DNA of 7,176 nucleotides from Oribacterium parvum (GCA_938022235.1 CALIEL010000333.1:1-7176); one strand, 5' to 3'; shown: positions 1-6,557, counted from the stretch's first letter. Notes: generated by a model not told the origin, from the sequence alone. Made by a program: numbers and translations.

Positions 1-3
1 AAA

Positions 4-981
4 ATGGGCTTTTTTTATTTGTTCGTTTTTGTCTTGGGCTGCGCTGTCGGTTCGGGAAATACGCTCGCAGGGGCAGAAAATCGGGAACGAACGGCGGTGC
101 AGCTACCCTATACGAGGACGGAGGGAAGGAAAGAAGAGTTTTACGAGTTTGAAGCATATAAGAATCTGCCATATCCCTCTTCTTATCCCAATCACTACTA
201 CGATGCTTTTCTTTTCCCGAAGGATAAGCGAAAAGAGGCTTTGGGAACCATCATCTATGTGCATGGCGGCGGCTTCGTTTCGGGAACAAAGGATATTGTG
301 CAGGACAATCCCTATTTCTTAAAGTGGCTCCGTTCCGGTTTTCAGGTCATTTCCGTAGATTACGCCCTTGCGCCGGACTATCCTTATCCGACGGCACTGT
401 ATCAGCTTTCTTATTGCTTGCAGAAGCTTTTTGAGGAGAAAGAGAGCCTCGGAATCAATACAAAAAAGCTGATCTTTGTTGCCGACAGTGCCGGAGCCAG
501 TCTCGCGGGACAGTTTATTCTTACGCAGGTGAGTAAGAGTTATAGTAAGAAACTGGATATTCCTTCTTTTGTTTCCAAGAAGGGAGGAAAGATTTGTGCC
601 TTTATCTCTCTTTCCGGTTTACTCGATTGTACGCGGTATCACAAGACGGGACTTGCAGAAAATGATAAGACTTTCCTTTCCTGGGGAAGGCAATATTTTC
701 AGGAACTGTCCTTCTATAACGGGAAGAAAGCGGAGCAGACGAAACTGGAAAACTATCTTACAAAGGATTTTCCGCCCACTTTTTTAAGTGATGGCAATGT
801 AGGAACGTTTCGTGACCAGGCAATCGATTTTAAAGAGCGCTGTGTCGAACTGGGTATTCCTGTTGTGAGTTATTTTCCGGATAGCTCTCTTCCGCACGAT
901 TATGAATTACACATGGATAGTCAGGAAGCGGAGGAATCGTTAGAGAAGCAGATTCGCTTTGTGAAGTTTTTGCTGTCCTGA
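4..981 (+). CDS. Exported alpha/beta hydrolase (HSL-type esterase/lipase family), left end possibly truncated
   Basis: A serine hydrolase of the alpha/beta fold, probably an esterase acting outside the membrane; the substrate is unknown. The oxyanion-hole motif HGGGF starts at His87. The nucleophile motif reads ADSAG with Ser162, where the family usually has GDSAG. The likely catalytic His is His298 (PHDYEL) or His303. The acid is unclear: the usual DPLRD region reads DGNVGTFRD (263-271), so Asp263 or Asp271 may serve. The N-terminus is a hydrophobic stretch ending VLGC (Cys13), which resembles a lipobox, followed by a polar linker; an AGA site at 22-24 is an alternative signal peptidase I site. 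The ATG at 4 gives no positively charged n-region, and the frame stays open to base 1 (AAA, Lys), so the true start may lie upstream of the window. It ends 45 bp before the sugar transferase gene. The family is secure, the role is not. Confidence 0.85.
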   Translation: MGFFYLFVFVLGCAVGSGNTLAGAENRERTAVQLPYTRTEGRKEEFYEFEAYKNLPYPSSYPNHYYDAFLFPKDKRKEALGTIIYVHGGGFVSGTKDIVQDNPYFLKWLRSGFQVISVDYALAPDYPYPTALYQLSYCLQKLFEEKESLGINTKKLIFVADSAGASLAGQFILTQVSKSYSKKLDIPSFVSKKGGKICAFISLSGLLDCTRYHKTGLAENDKTFLSWGRQYFQELSFYNGKKAEQTKLENYLTKDFPPTFLSDGNVGTFRDQAIDFKERCVELGIPVVSYFPDSSLPHDYELHMDSQEAEESLEKQIRFVKFLLS

Positions 982-982
982 G

Positions 983-1009
983 AGGAAAGCTTTTCAAGCC
1001 TTCTTTCCT
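983..1009. repeat. Inverted repeat between hydrolase and sugar transferase genes
   Basis: AGGAAAG (983-989) is mirrored exactly by CTTTCCT (1003-1009), with a smaller nested GCTT/AAGC pair (989-992/996-999). It starts just after the hydrolase stop and spans the predicted -35 box of the next gene. No T-run follows, so it is a poor intrinsic terminator. It could be an operator or a weak 3' hairpin of the hydrolase mRNA. The symmetry is seen; any function is inference. Confidence 0.4.
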
Positions 1010-1019
1010 ATTGTATAAT
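991..1019 (+). promoter_or_regulatory. Predicted sigma-A-type promoter of the sugar transferase gene
   Basis: TTTTCA (-35, 991-996, 4 of 6 consensus), a 17-bp spacer, then a perfect TATAAT (-10, 1014-1019). Transcription should begin near 1026, immediately before the ATG at 1027, so the mRNA would have little or no leader. The hpf promoter on the other strand has the same TTTTCA box and 17-bp spacer. Confidence 0.65.
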
Positions 1020-1026
1020 TACCCCT

Positions 1027-2442
1027 ATGGTTAAAGATATGCAGAGACAACTGAATCATGTGCAGGTACTTCTGGATGCCTTGGTATTGGGTCTTTCCTA
1101 TACCTTGGCATGGTACTTTGCCATTTGGAATCCGATTTTTCCTGAGGGACATGGTGTGCTTTCACCCAGGTTTTATTTTTCTGTCCTGATTCCACTGATT
1201 CCTGCCTATCTTTTTCTGTATTGGCTTCTCGGCCTCTACCGACCGATGCGGACGATGCGGATCAAGGAGGCTTTTTTCCGGATTCTGCAAAGCAATTCTA
1301 TAGGACTTCTGCTTTCCGCCTCCATCCTTTTCGCTTTCCGTAAAAGTGGTTATTTTGAGCATTATTCTACAAGAATGCTCGTTTTCTTTTATATTTTATC
1401 CGTCTGTATTACGACAGTGGAGCGCTACCTGCTTCGTAAGATTCTTTCTACTCTAAGAAAGAAGGGATTTAATCAGAAACATATTATTCTCGTGGGCTTT
1501 TCTTCCGTTTCGGATCGCTTTATCGACCTTTGTAAGAAAAATCCGGAGTGGGGGTACCACATCTACGGCGTAGTGGATGATTTTGCGGCTCAGGGGACCT
1601 CTTATCGCGGTATTTTCGTTGTGGGAAAGATAAAGAGTCTGGGAGAATTGCTTTCACACAACACGATTGACGAAATTGCCATTACTGTGCCGCTTGCCGC
1701 TTATGAGAAACTGCCGGGGATTGTAGCCACCTGTGAGAAGTCTGGTGTCCATACCAAGTTTATTCCGGATTATCAGGATATCATTCATTCCAAGCCGATT
1801 ACGGATGATATGGACGGCCTACCGGTGATTAATATTCGAAATGTTCCCTTAACCGATCCGGTCAATGCACTCTTAAAGCGTATCATTGATATTTTCGGCT
1901 CCTTGGTGGGAATCGTTCTTTTTTCGCCTATCATGCTTCTCGTTTCAGTTCTTGTCAAATGGAGTTCGCCCGGGCCGATTATTTTCAAACAGGAGCGGGT
2001 AGGACTGCACAACAGGCCGTTTTTGATGTATAAATTCCGTTCTATGGGTGTGCAGAAGAAGGAAGACGAAAAGAAAGCCTGGACGGTCAAGGGAGATCCG
2101 AGAGTCACCTGGATCGGAAAGATTATTCGAAAGACGTCTATCGATGAACTGCCGCAGTTTTTCAATGTTTTAAAAGGGGATATGTCTCTGATCGGACCGA
2201 GACCGGAAAGAACGCAGTTTGTGGAGATGTTTAAAGAGCAGATTCCGCGCTACATGATTAAGCATCAGGTTCGTCCCGGAATGACGGGCTGGGCGCAGGT
2301 GAACGGGTTCAGAGGAGACACTTCCATCACGGGTAGGATTCAGTGTGACCTCTGGTACATTGAGAATTGGAGTTTGGGTCTGGATATCAAGATTCTGTTT
2401 TTAACCCTATGGAAAGGTTTTGTTAACAAAAATGCCTATTAA
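1027..2442 (+). CDS. Polyprenyl glycosylphosphotransferase (undecaprenyl-phosphate sugar-1-phosphate transferase, WcaJ/CpsE type)
   Basis: Initiates glycan synthesis by moving a sugar-1-phosphate from a nucleotide sugar to undecaprenyl phosphate at the inner face of the membrane. The length of 471 residues fits the large WcaJ-type class. Four hydrophobic segments lie at about 11-31, 50-70, 90-104 and 116-132. A Rossmann-like CoA_binding_3 domain follows from about 150 to 265. The catalytic bacterial sugar transferase domain begins with a membrane helix at 285-310. Visible motifs are KQERVG (321-326), YKFRSM (335-340), SIDELPQ with the Asp373-Glu374 dyad, GDMSLIGPRPER (384-395) and RPGMTGWAQVNG (416-427). 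The donor sugar cannot be read from sequence. ATG 1027 is preferred because the MVKD start fits what I recall of relatives, but neither it nor ATG 1039 has a Shine-Dalgarno site. The predicted -10 box ends 7 bp upstream. LCP and Wzy-like genes follow, supporting a capsule or wall-glycan role. Confidence 0.95.
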   Translation: MVKDMQRQLNHVQVLLDALVLGLSYTLAWYFAIWNPIFPEGHGVLSPRFYFSVLIPLIPAYLFLYWLLGLYRPMRTMRIKEAFFRILQSNSIGLLLSASILFAFRKSGYFEHYSTRMLVFFYILSVCITTVERYLLRKILSTLRKKGFNQKHIILVGFSSVSDRFIDLCKKNPEWGYHIYGVVDDFAAQGTSYRGIFVVGKIKSLGELLSHNTIDEIAITVPLAAYEKLPGIVATCEKSGVHTKFIPDYQDIIHSKPITDDMDGLPVINIRNVPLTDPVNALLKRIIDIFGSLVGIVLFSPIMLLVSVLVKWSSPGPIIFKQERVGLHNRPFLMYKFRSMGVQKKEDEKKAWTVKGDPRVTWIGKIIRKTSIDELPQFFNVLKGDMSLIGPRPERTQFVEMFKEQIPRYMIKHQVRPGMTGWAQVNGFRGDTSITGRIQCDLWYIENWSLGLDIKILFLTLWKGFVNKNAY

Positions 2443-2457
2443 TTTTTGGTGCTTTTG

Positions 2458-2466
2458 TGGTATGAT
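2458..2466 (+). promoter_or_regulatory. Predicted extended -10 promoter upstream of the LCP gene
   Basis: TGg followed by TATGAT (2461-2466) is an extended -10 element lying just after the sugar transferase stop. No convincing -35 box sits 16-18 bp upstream, as is tolerated for extended -10 promoters. The transcript would start near 2473 and carry a leader of about 73 nt. Read-through from the upstream gene is also possible, since no strong terminator separates them. Confidence 0.5.
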
Positions 2467-2500
2467 ACTTTATCGTTTATTTCGAAAAGAAGAGGGTTCC

Positions 2501-2537
2501 ATCGTTTGGGATATGCTTTATAAGAGATAGTTTGGGA
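2501..2537 (+). repeat. Pair of near-identical 11-bp direct repeats in the LCP leader
   Basis: ATCGTTTGGGA (2501-2511) and ATAGTTTGGGA (2527-2537) match at 10 of 11 bases and are 26 bp apart start to start. The second copy runs into the LCP Shine-Dalgarno site. This could be chance; a regulatory role is only a guess. Confidence 0.3.
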
Positions 2538-2540
2538 GGT
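2534..2540 (+). promoter_or_regulatory. Ribosome binding site that fixes a TTG start for the LCP gene
   Basis: GGGAGGT lies 5 nt before TTG 2546. An in-frame TAG at 2540-2542 excludes any earlier start. The first in-frame ATG, at 2705, has no Shine-Dalgarno site, so TTG is the best supported start. Confidence 0.8.
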
Positions 2541-2545
2541 AGACT

Positions 2546-4369
2546 TTGGCATTAGAGCAGAATAAGGGGAGCAGACGTCCCCATGGCGAGCTACTGAAAG
2601 AGAAGACGGAAAAGGGAACAACAGAGAGAGGAAAGACGGATAAAGCAGAACTGAGCAGGGAAGAGGAAAGAAAGCAAGGCACGTCGTCCTCTTCTTCGGC
2701 ACGGATGACGGAAAGAAAGAGAAACAGTATGCGAGAGCATACGGATTTTCCTTCCGGAGAAAGGAATGCTTCCTATATCGTGACACTTCCGGAAGAGAAG
2801 AAAGAGGGAAACCGGAAAATCGATCACCTGGATGTATTGCAGGTGAATTCCCCGCGGGATATTCAGGAAGAACTGGAGGAAGTATACAGTAAGAAGGCGG
2901 AGCGGAAGAAGTCCATTTGGAAACGGGTTCTGCTTCTTTCCGTAATCGAGATTTTAACGCTGGTGATGATTGTCTGTGCCGGATATGTTGTTCGCTATAT
3001 GAACGTGAAGCCGGAAGTCCAGTTCAATGTAAAGAATGTCAAAAATCAGAATATTGATGTGACCAAACAGGAACAGATGCAGGGATACTGGACGATTGCC
3101 GTTTTCGGTGTGGATAGTCGTGACGGGGGAGTCGGAAGAGGAGCCAATGCGGATGTGCAGATTATCGTCTGCATTGATCGGGCTACAGGAGCGGTAAAGC
3201 TCGCTTCCGTTTATCGAGATACGTATCTGAATCTTGCCGCAGGTTCCCGCTTTGCGAAGATTAATGAGGCCTATGCGGACGGAGGACCGGAACAGGCGGT
3301 TGCAGCCTTAAACAAGAATCTGGATCTGGATATCGAACACTATGCTACCTTTAACTGGCGTGCAGTATCCGATGTAATCAGTATGCTGGGCGGAGTGGAT
3401 ATTGATATTACGGAAAAAGAATTCAAGTATATGAATGCCTACATTCATGAGACCAGTATTGAATCCAAGGTCAATGTCAAGAATCCGGCAGCGGAATATA
3501 TCAAGAAACCGGGAATGCAGCATTTGGACGGTGTACATGCGGTGGCGTATGCCAGACTTCGTTATATGGATGATGATTTTACGAGAACGAAGCGGCAGAG
3601 AGAAGTCATTTCCCAGGTACTTGCGAAAGCAAAGCAGGCAGACCTTGCAACCTTGACCAATGTAATCGATACCGTTCTTCCGCAGATTGCCTTCAATCTG
3701 GATGTGGGGGACATTTTGGAACTGGCTAAGAGTGTAAACCGCTATAATATCGTGGGATCCGAAGGTTTCCCTTACGATCTGGATACCCAGATGATGGTAA
3801 AGAAGGGAGACTGCGTCATTCCGAAGTCTTTGGCATCCAATGTGACGAAACTCCATGCTTATCTTTTCGGAGATGAAGATTATAAGCCGAGTTCCGCGGT
3901 ATGGACATTCAGCGATACGATTGCTTCCGATTCCCAGGATTATAAGAACGGGAAGGGAGACCGTAGCAGTAAGAAGAAGTCCAAGAAGGGCGGAGACGAC
4001 GAAGAGGAGAGCAGAGAGTCGAAGAAAAAGAAGAATGAGTACGGAGAATCTTCTTCCGATAAGAAGAAGGGAGAAAGCGAGTCCGTAAAGAAGGGAAAGA
4101 CAAACCGAGAGACAAACGGAGACGGTAATGTCGTGGAGTCGACGAAATCTGGGGAAGGAAAACGGGAGACGGAAGAATCCAAGTCCGGAAAGAACACGGA
4201 AGAGTCGAAGACCAAAGAAGAACCGAAGAAGAATACGGAAGAGAGTAAGAAGACGGAAGAGTCGAAGAAGAATGATTCCGGAAACGGACGGGAAGAACCG
4301 AGTATCGGTGGAGGACCGGACAGCGCGGGCGGCGGCGAAGATAACGGCCCCGGTAATATCGTGGATTAA
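2546..4369 (+). CDS. LCP (LytR-CpsA-Psr) family glycopolymer-peptidoglycan transferase with long charged tails
   Basis: LCP enzymes transfer undecaprenyl-pyrophosphate-linked glycans (teichoic acid, capsule) to peptidoglycan on the outer membrane face. This 607-residue protein starts at TTG. It has a charged cytoplasmic tail (1-127), one membrane helix (about 128-149) and the LCP domain (about 181-360). Domain landmarks are FGVDSRDG (187-194, Asp190, Arg192), Asp203 in NADVQIIV, YRDT (223-226), KINEAY (238-243), and YARLRYMDDDFTRTKRQR (335-352) with Arg337 and Arg339. These match the pyrophosphate and metal binding pattern of the family. A Lachnospiraceae-like extension runs to about 460. Residues 465-607 are a disordered, Lys/Glu/Ser-rich tail with TEESK repeats, ending in a Gly-rich stretch. 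Most LCP proteins are about 300-500 residues, so both tails are unusually long. The Wzy-like gene starts 20 bp downstream, so the two are surely co-transcribed. The polymer handled is unknown. Confidence 0.95.
   Translation: MALEQNKGSRRPHGELLKEKTEKGTTERGKTDKAELSREEERKQGTSSSSSARMTERKRNSMREHTDFPSGERNASYIVTLPEEKKEGNRKIDHLDVLQVNSPRDIQEELEEVYSKKAERKKSIWKRVLLLSVIEILTLVMIVCAGYVVRYMNVKPEVQFNVKNVKNQNIDVTKQEQMQGYWTIAVFGVDSRDGGVGRGANADVQIIVCIDRATGAVKLASVYRDTYLNLAAGSRFAKINEAYADGGPEQAVAALNKNLDLDIEHYATFNWRAVSDVISMLGGVDIDITEKEFKYMNAYIHETSIESKVNVKNPAAEYIKKPGMQHLDGVHAVAYARLRYMDDDFTRTKRQREVISQVLAKAKQADLATLTNVIDTVLPQIAFNLDVGDILELAKSVNRYNIVGSEGFPYDLDTQMMVKKGDCVIPKSLASNVTKLHAYLFGDEDYKPSSAVWTFSDTIASDSQDYKNGKGDRSSKKKSKKGGDDEEESRESKKKKNEYGESSSDKKKGESESVKKGKTNRETNGDGNVVESTKSGEGKRETEESKSGKNTEESKTKEEPKKNTEESKKTEESKKNDSGNGREEPSIGGGPDSAGGGEDNGPGNIVD
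4169..4267 (+). repeat. TEESK-coding repeats in the LCP C-terminal tail
   Basis: Four copies of the pentapeptide TEESK start at 4169, 4196, 4235 and 4253 (residues 542, 551, 564, 570). The copies at 4196 and 4253 share 16 identical bases, ACGGAAGAGTCGAAGA, exactly 57 bp (19 codons) apart, so slippage or recombination between them would keep the frame. The surrounding DNA, about 3945-4310, is strongly purine-rich on the plus strand. Confidence 0.7.
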
Positions 4370-4377
4370 CAGAGAAT

Positions 4378-4384
4378 TAGAGGA
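4378..4384 (+). promoter_or_regulatory. Ribosome binding site for the upstream start of the Wzy-like gene
   Basis: TAGAGGA ends 5 nt before ATG 4390. It is a moderate Shine-Dalgarno match in the 20-bp gap after the LCP stop and supports the longer form of the protein. Confidence 0.6.
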
Positions 4385-4389
4385 ATACG

Positions 4390-6003
4390 ATGACAGTGGA
4401 GATACAAAGCAAGGAAGAAAAAGACTTTTATACGATAGGAGGGGGGATGAGTCTACTCTATCTTATTTCGCTTCTTCTGGTTTTTACTTTCTACTATCAT
4501 AACGGGTACTATGATATCTTACAGGCCAAGTTTCAGTATTTCTGGATTTCTTCTGCGGCGTACAGTGTAGTCATGGGGCTCTTTCTCCTGCTTTATGCTT
4601 TTACGCTCAGAAAAGAAGTCCGAAAGCGGATGTATTCCGCCCTTCTTTTTCAGGATGAGGAAGGAAAGAGAAAACTTCGCTTTTCATCGGATATTTTCTT
4701 CGCGACTTTACTCCTTCTTTACCTGATTTCCATGTTGCATTCCGGATATCTTTATGAAGGATGGTGGGGAAATACGGGAAGATTTATGGGAACGTTGACC
4801 TGGCTGCTTCTTTTTCTGGATTACTTCTTCCTGACACGGTTTTATCGTTTTAGAAAGGGACATCTTCTCTTTCTTTCCGCTTCCGTTTTTTTGCAGGCAA
4901 GCTGGGGGATTAGCGATTTCTTTTTTAAGAATGTGATGCATTTCTTTGATTTGGTGGAAGATAAGTCGCTCTGGGCAACCTTTGCCGGCGGAGTGGGAAA
5001 CATTAACGGATACTGCTCCTTGATGGTGAGTTATGTCGGACTTTTTGCCGGGCTTTACCTTGGAGAGAGAAAATGGCAGTGGCGCGTTCTTTTCCTTTCG
5101 CTCTATTTCTATACCGTGATTGCCTCGATCTATGGGATGAGTGACAATGTTGTTTTCGCGCTCTTCACCCTTTTCCTTGCCCTGCCCTTCTTCTGCTTTA
5201 AGAGAAAGAGCCTTTTGCTGTCCGTGATCGACCTCTATATCGTATTTTTCCTGGCGGTGAAACTGGCTGTCTTTTTCATTCCGAAAGAAAACTCTTCTTA
5301 CCAGTTAGGCGATGTCGGTTTCTTTCTGAAGATGGGGCATACGGTGCTGCCTTACCTTGCGATTGTTTTCTTCGCCTTCCTTCGCGTCCTTGTTTGGAAA
5401 GGCAAGGAGGAATATGGGGTGAAGATTTATCGGCCGCTGTATTTTGTTCTGTTTTTCTGTATTCTCGGGGCGGTTTTCTTTGTCTTTTATGATGCCAACT
5501 TCTCCCATCGGGTGCAGGCGCTTACAGCCTATGCGGACTATTTCACTTTTAATGACGCGTGGGGGTCCGGAAGAGGCTTTATCTGGAAATTGGGCTTTGA
5601 TTTCTTTGCGAGGAAGATGTCTTTCCTGGAGCGACTGATCGGGTATGGACCGGATAGTTTCTATATGATTACGAATGATTTTTACAAGGCGGAAGTCAGT
5701 CGGAGCGCGTACGAAGCGATTGATAATGTACACAATGAGTACTTAAATGTGCTTCTTACCTTAGGAGTACTGGGCTTACTTTGCTACCTTCTTTTCCTTA
5801 TTTCCGCTTTTCGGACTCTCTTCTCAAAAACCGAGGAGGGAGAAGAAGAGGACTTTAGCAGAACGGTATTCCCGAGAGCCTGCGGGTTCTGCCTTCTTTG
5901 CTACGTTTCACAGGCTATTATCAATATTGCAGTTCCGATTGTGCTGCCGATTGTCTTTTTCCTCTTCTTCTTGGGACTGGGATCAAAAAAAGCGAGACCG
6001 TAA
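4390..6003 (+). CDS. Polytopic O-antigen ligase/polymerase-like protein (Wzy/WaaL family)
   Basis: An integral membrane protein of 537 residues with roughly a dozen hydrophobic segments. Proteins of this family polymerise or ligate undecaprenyl-linked oligosaccharides on the outer face of the membrane. Family landmarks are GNING (203-207) opening a membrane segment, WGSGRGFIWKLG (391-402), GYGPDSF (418-424) and DNVHNEYLNVLLTLGVLGL (445-463) with the conserved His448. The stretch of about 365-448 is the large extracytoplasmic loop typical of Wzy_C proteins. The role of polymerase is favoured over ligase because a Gram-positive has no lipid A acceptor and the neighbouring LCP protein can do the attachment; this is inference. 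ATG 4390 has its own Shine-Dalgarno site, but a second start at ATG 4447 (Met20) has a better one and would remove a polar 19-residue leader. The final codons and the stop form part of a terminator hairpin. Confidence 0.85.
   Translation: MTVEIQSKEEKDFYTIGGGMSLLYLISLLLVFTFYYHNGYYDILQAKFQYFWISSAAYSVVMGLFLLLYAFTLRKEVRKRMYSALLFQDEEGKRKLRFSSDIFFATLLLLYLISMLHSGYLYEGWWGNTGRFMGTLTWLLLFLDYFFLTRFYRFRKGHLLFLSASVFLQASWGISDFFFKNVMHFFDLVEDKSLWATFAGGVGNINGYCSLMVSYVGLFAGLYLGERKWQWRVLFLSLYFYTVIASIYGMSDNVVFALFTLFLALPFFCFKRKSLLLSVIDLYIVFFLAVKLAVFFIPKENSSYQLGDVGFFLKMGHTVLPYLAIVFFAFLRVLVWKGKEEYGVKIYRPLYFVLFFCILGAVFFVFYDANFSHRVQALTAYADYFTFNDAWGSGRGFIWKLGFDFFARKMSFLERLIGYGPDSFYMITNDFYKAEVSRSAYEAIDNVHNEYLNVLLTLGVLGLLCYLLFLISAFRTLFSKTEEGEEEDFSRTVFPRACGFCLLCYVSQAIINIAVPIVLPIVFFLFFLGLGSKKARP
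4437..4442 (+). promoter_or_regulatory. Second, consensus ribosome binding site inside the Wzy-like gene
   Basis: A perfect AGGAGG is followed by GGGG and then in-frame ATG 4447 (spacing 4 nt; 4-8 nt counting the G-run as part of the site). In the longer reading frame it encodes part of the IGGG stretch just before the first membrane segment. It may be the real start or an internal one. Confidence 0.45.
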
Positions 6004-6019
6004 AACGGACTCGCTTTTT
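5985..6019. terminator. Bidirectional intrinsic terminator between the Wzy-like gene and hpf
   Basis: GCGAG-A-CCGT (5992-6001) pairs with ACGG-A-CTCGC (6005-6014) around an AAA loop, with one A/A mismatch. A run of A (5985-5991) precedes the stem and TTTTT (6015-6019) follows it, so each strand transcribes a U-tract after the hairpin. It ends the plus-strand glycan genes and the convergent minus-strand hpf gene. It overlaps the last codons (Lys-Lys-Ala-Arg-Pro) and the TAA stop of the upstream gene. Confidence 0.9.
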
Positions 6020-6029
6020 AAAACAGAGA

Positions 6030-6557
6030 CTATTCTTCCGGCTCAATCAGGCCGTAGCTCTTCGCCTTTCTCTTGTAAACAACATTGACCTTTCCGCTGT
6101 CTCCGTTCTGGAAGACGAAGAAACTGTGTCCGAGAAGTTCCATCTGTAAGCAGGCTTCTTCGGGGGTCATCGGCTTCAAATCAATCTGCTTTGTGCGGAC
6201 AATCTTGATCTCCTCTTCCTCATACTCTTCCGGGGCTTCCAGGAATTCCGTGGTGAAGGAAGCGGCCTGGTGTTTGGAAATCAGTTTCTCTTTGTACTTA
6301 CGAATCTGTCTCTCTAAGACATCTTCTACGAGGTCGATGGACTGGTACATATCTTCCGTTGCCTCCTCGGCACGAATTACGGTACCTTTGACAGGAATGG
6401 TTACTTCGATTTTTTGCAAGTCTTTCTGGGTAGAAAGGGTTACATTGCAGGGTGTGTCTTTTTGGAAAAATTTGTCTAACTTTCCAAGCTTCTTCTCCAC
6501 CATGTTTTTCAGACCCTCTGTCAGACTAATGGTTCTTCCGGTAATACTAATGTTCAT
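6030..6557 (-). CDS. hpf: Ribosome hibernation promoting factor, long form (HPF/RaiA family)
   Basis: Long-form HPF binds the small ribosomal subunit and joins two 70S particles into inactive 100S dimers in stationary phase or stress. At 175 residues it has the usual length of the long form in Gram-positives. The N-terminal S30AE/YfiA domain (about 1-97) begins MNISITGRTI and includes the basic helix RQIRKYKEKL (83-92). An acidic linker (about 104-117, EEYEEEE) follows. The C-terminal dimerisation domain (about 119-175) carries IVRTKQIDLKPMTPEEA, then GHSFFVFQN and VVYKRK. The ATG is supported by GGAAGGG (plus-strand 6565-6571), 7 nt away. A strong promoter lies upstream and the bidirectional terminator lies just past its stop. 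It is divergent from secA; in many Firmicutes the two genes run in the same direction. The call is very secure. Confidence 0.97.
   Translation of the reverse strand: MNISITGRTISLTEGLKNMVEKKLGKLDKFFQKDTPCNVTLSTQKDLQKIEVTIPVKGTVIRAEEATEDMYQSIDLVEDVLERQIRKYKEKLISKHQAASFTTEFLEAPEEYEEEEIKIVRTKQIDLKPMTPEEACLQMELLGHSFFVFQNGDSGKVNVVYKRKAKSYGLIEPEE

Noticed and set aside
1785..2165. 126-codon minus-strand open frame inside the sugar transferase gene
   Set aside because: Antisense shadow of the catalytic domain without supporting features.
2427..2448. CAAAAAT/ATTTTTG inverted repeat at the end of the sugar transferase gene as a terminator
   Set aside because: The stem is nearly all A-T with the T-run inside it, and no U-tract follows, so it would be a very weak terminator.
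3308..3856. 182-codon minus-strand open frame inside the LCP gene
   Set aside because: It lies opposite the conserved LCP catalytic domain and shows no recognisable protein features or start signals.
4441..4446. Run of six G near the Wzy-like start as a phase-variation tract
   Set aside because: Six bases is short for slippage-driven switching, and the run is better explained as part of a Shine-Dalgarno region.
5305..5733. 142-codon minus-strand open frame inside the Wzy-like gene
   Set aside because: Antisense to the conserved loop and DNVHNEYLN region; no start signal and no family resemblance.
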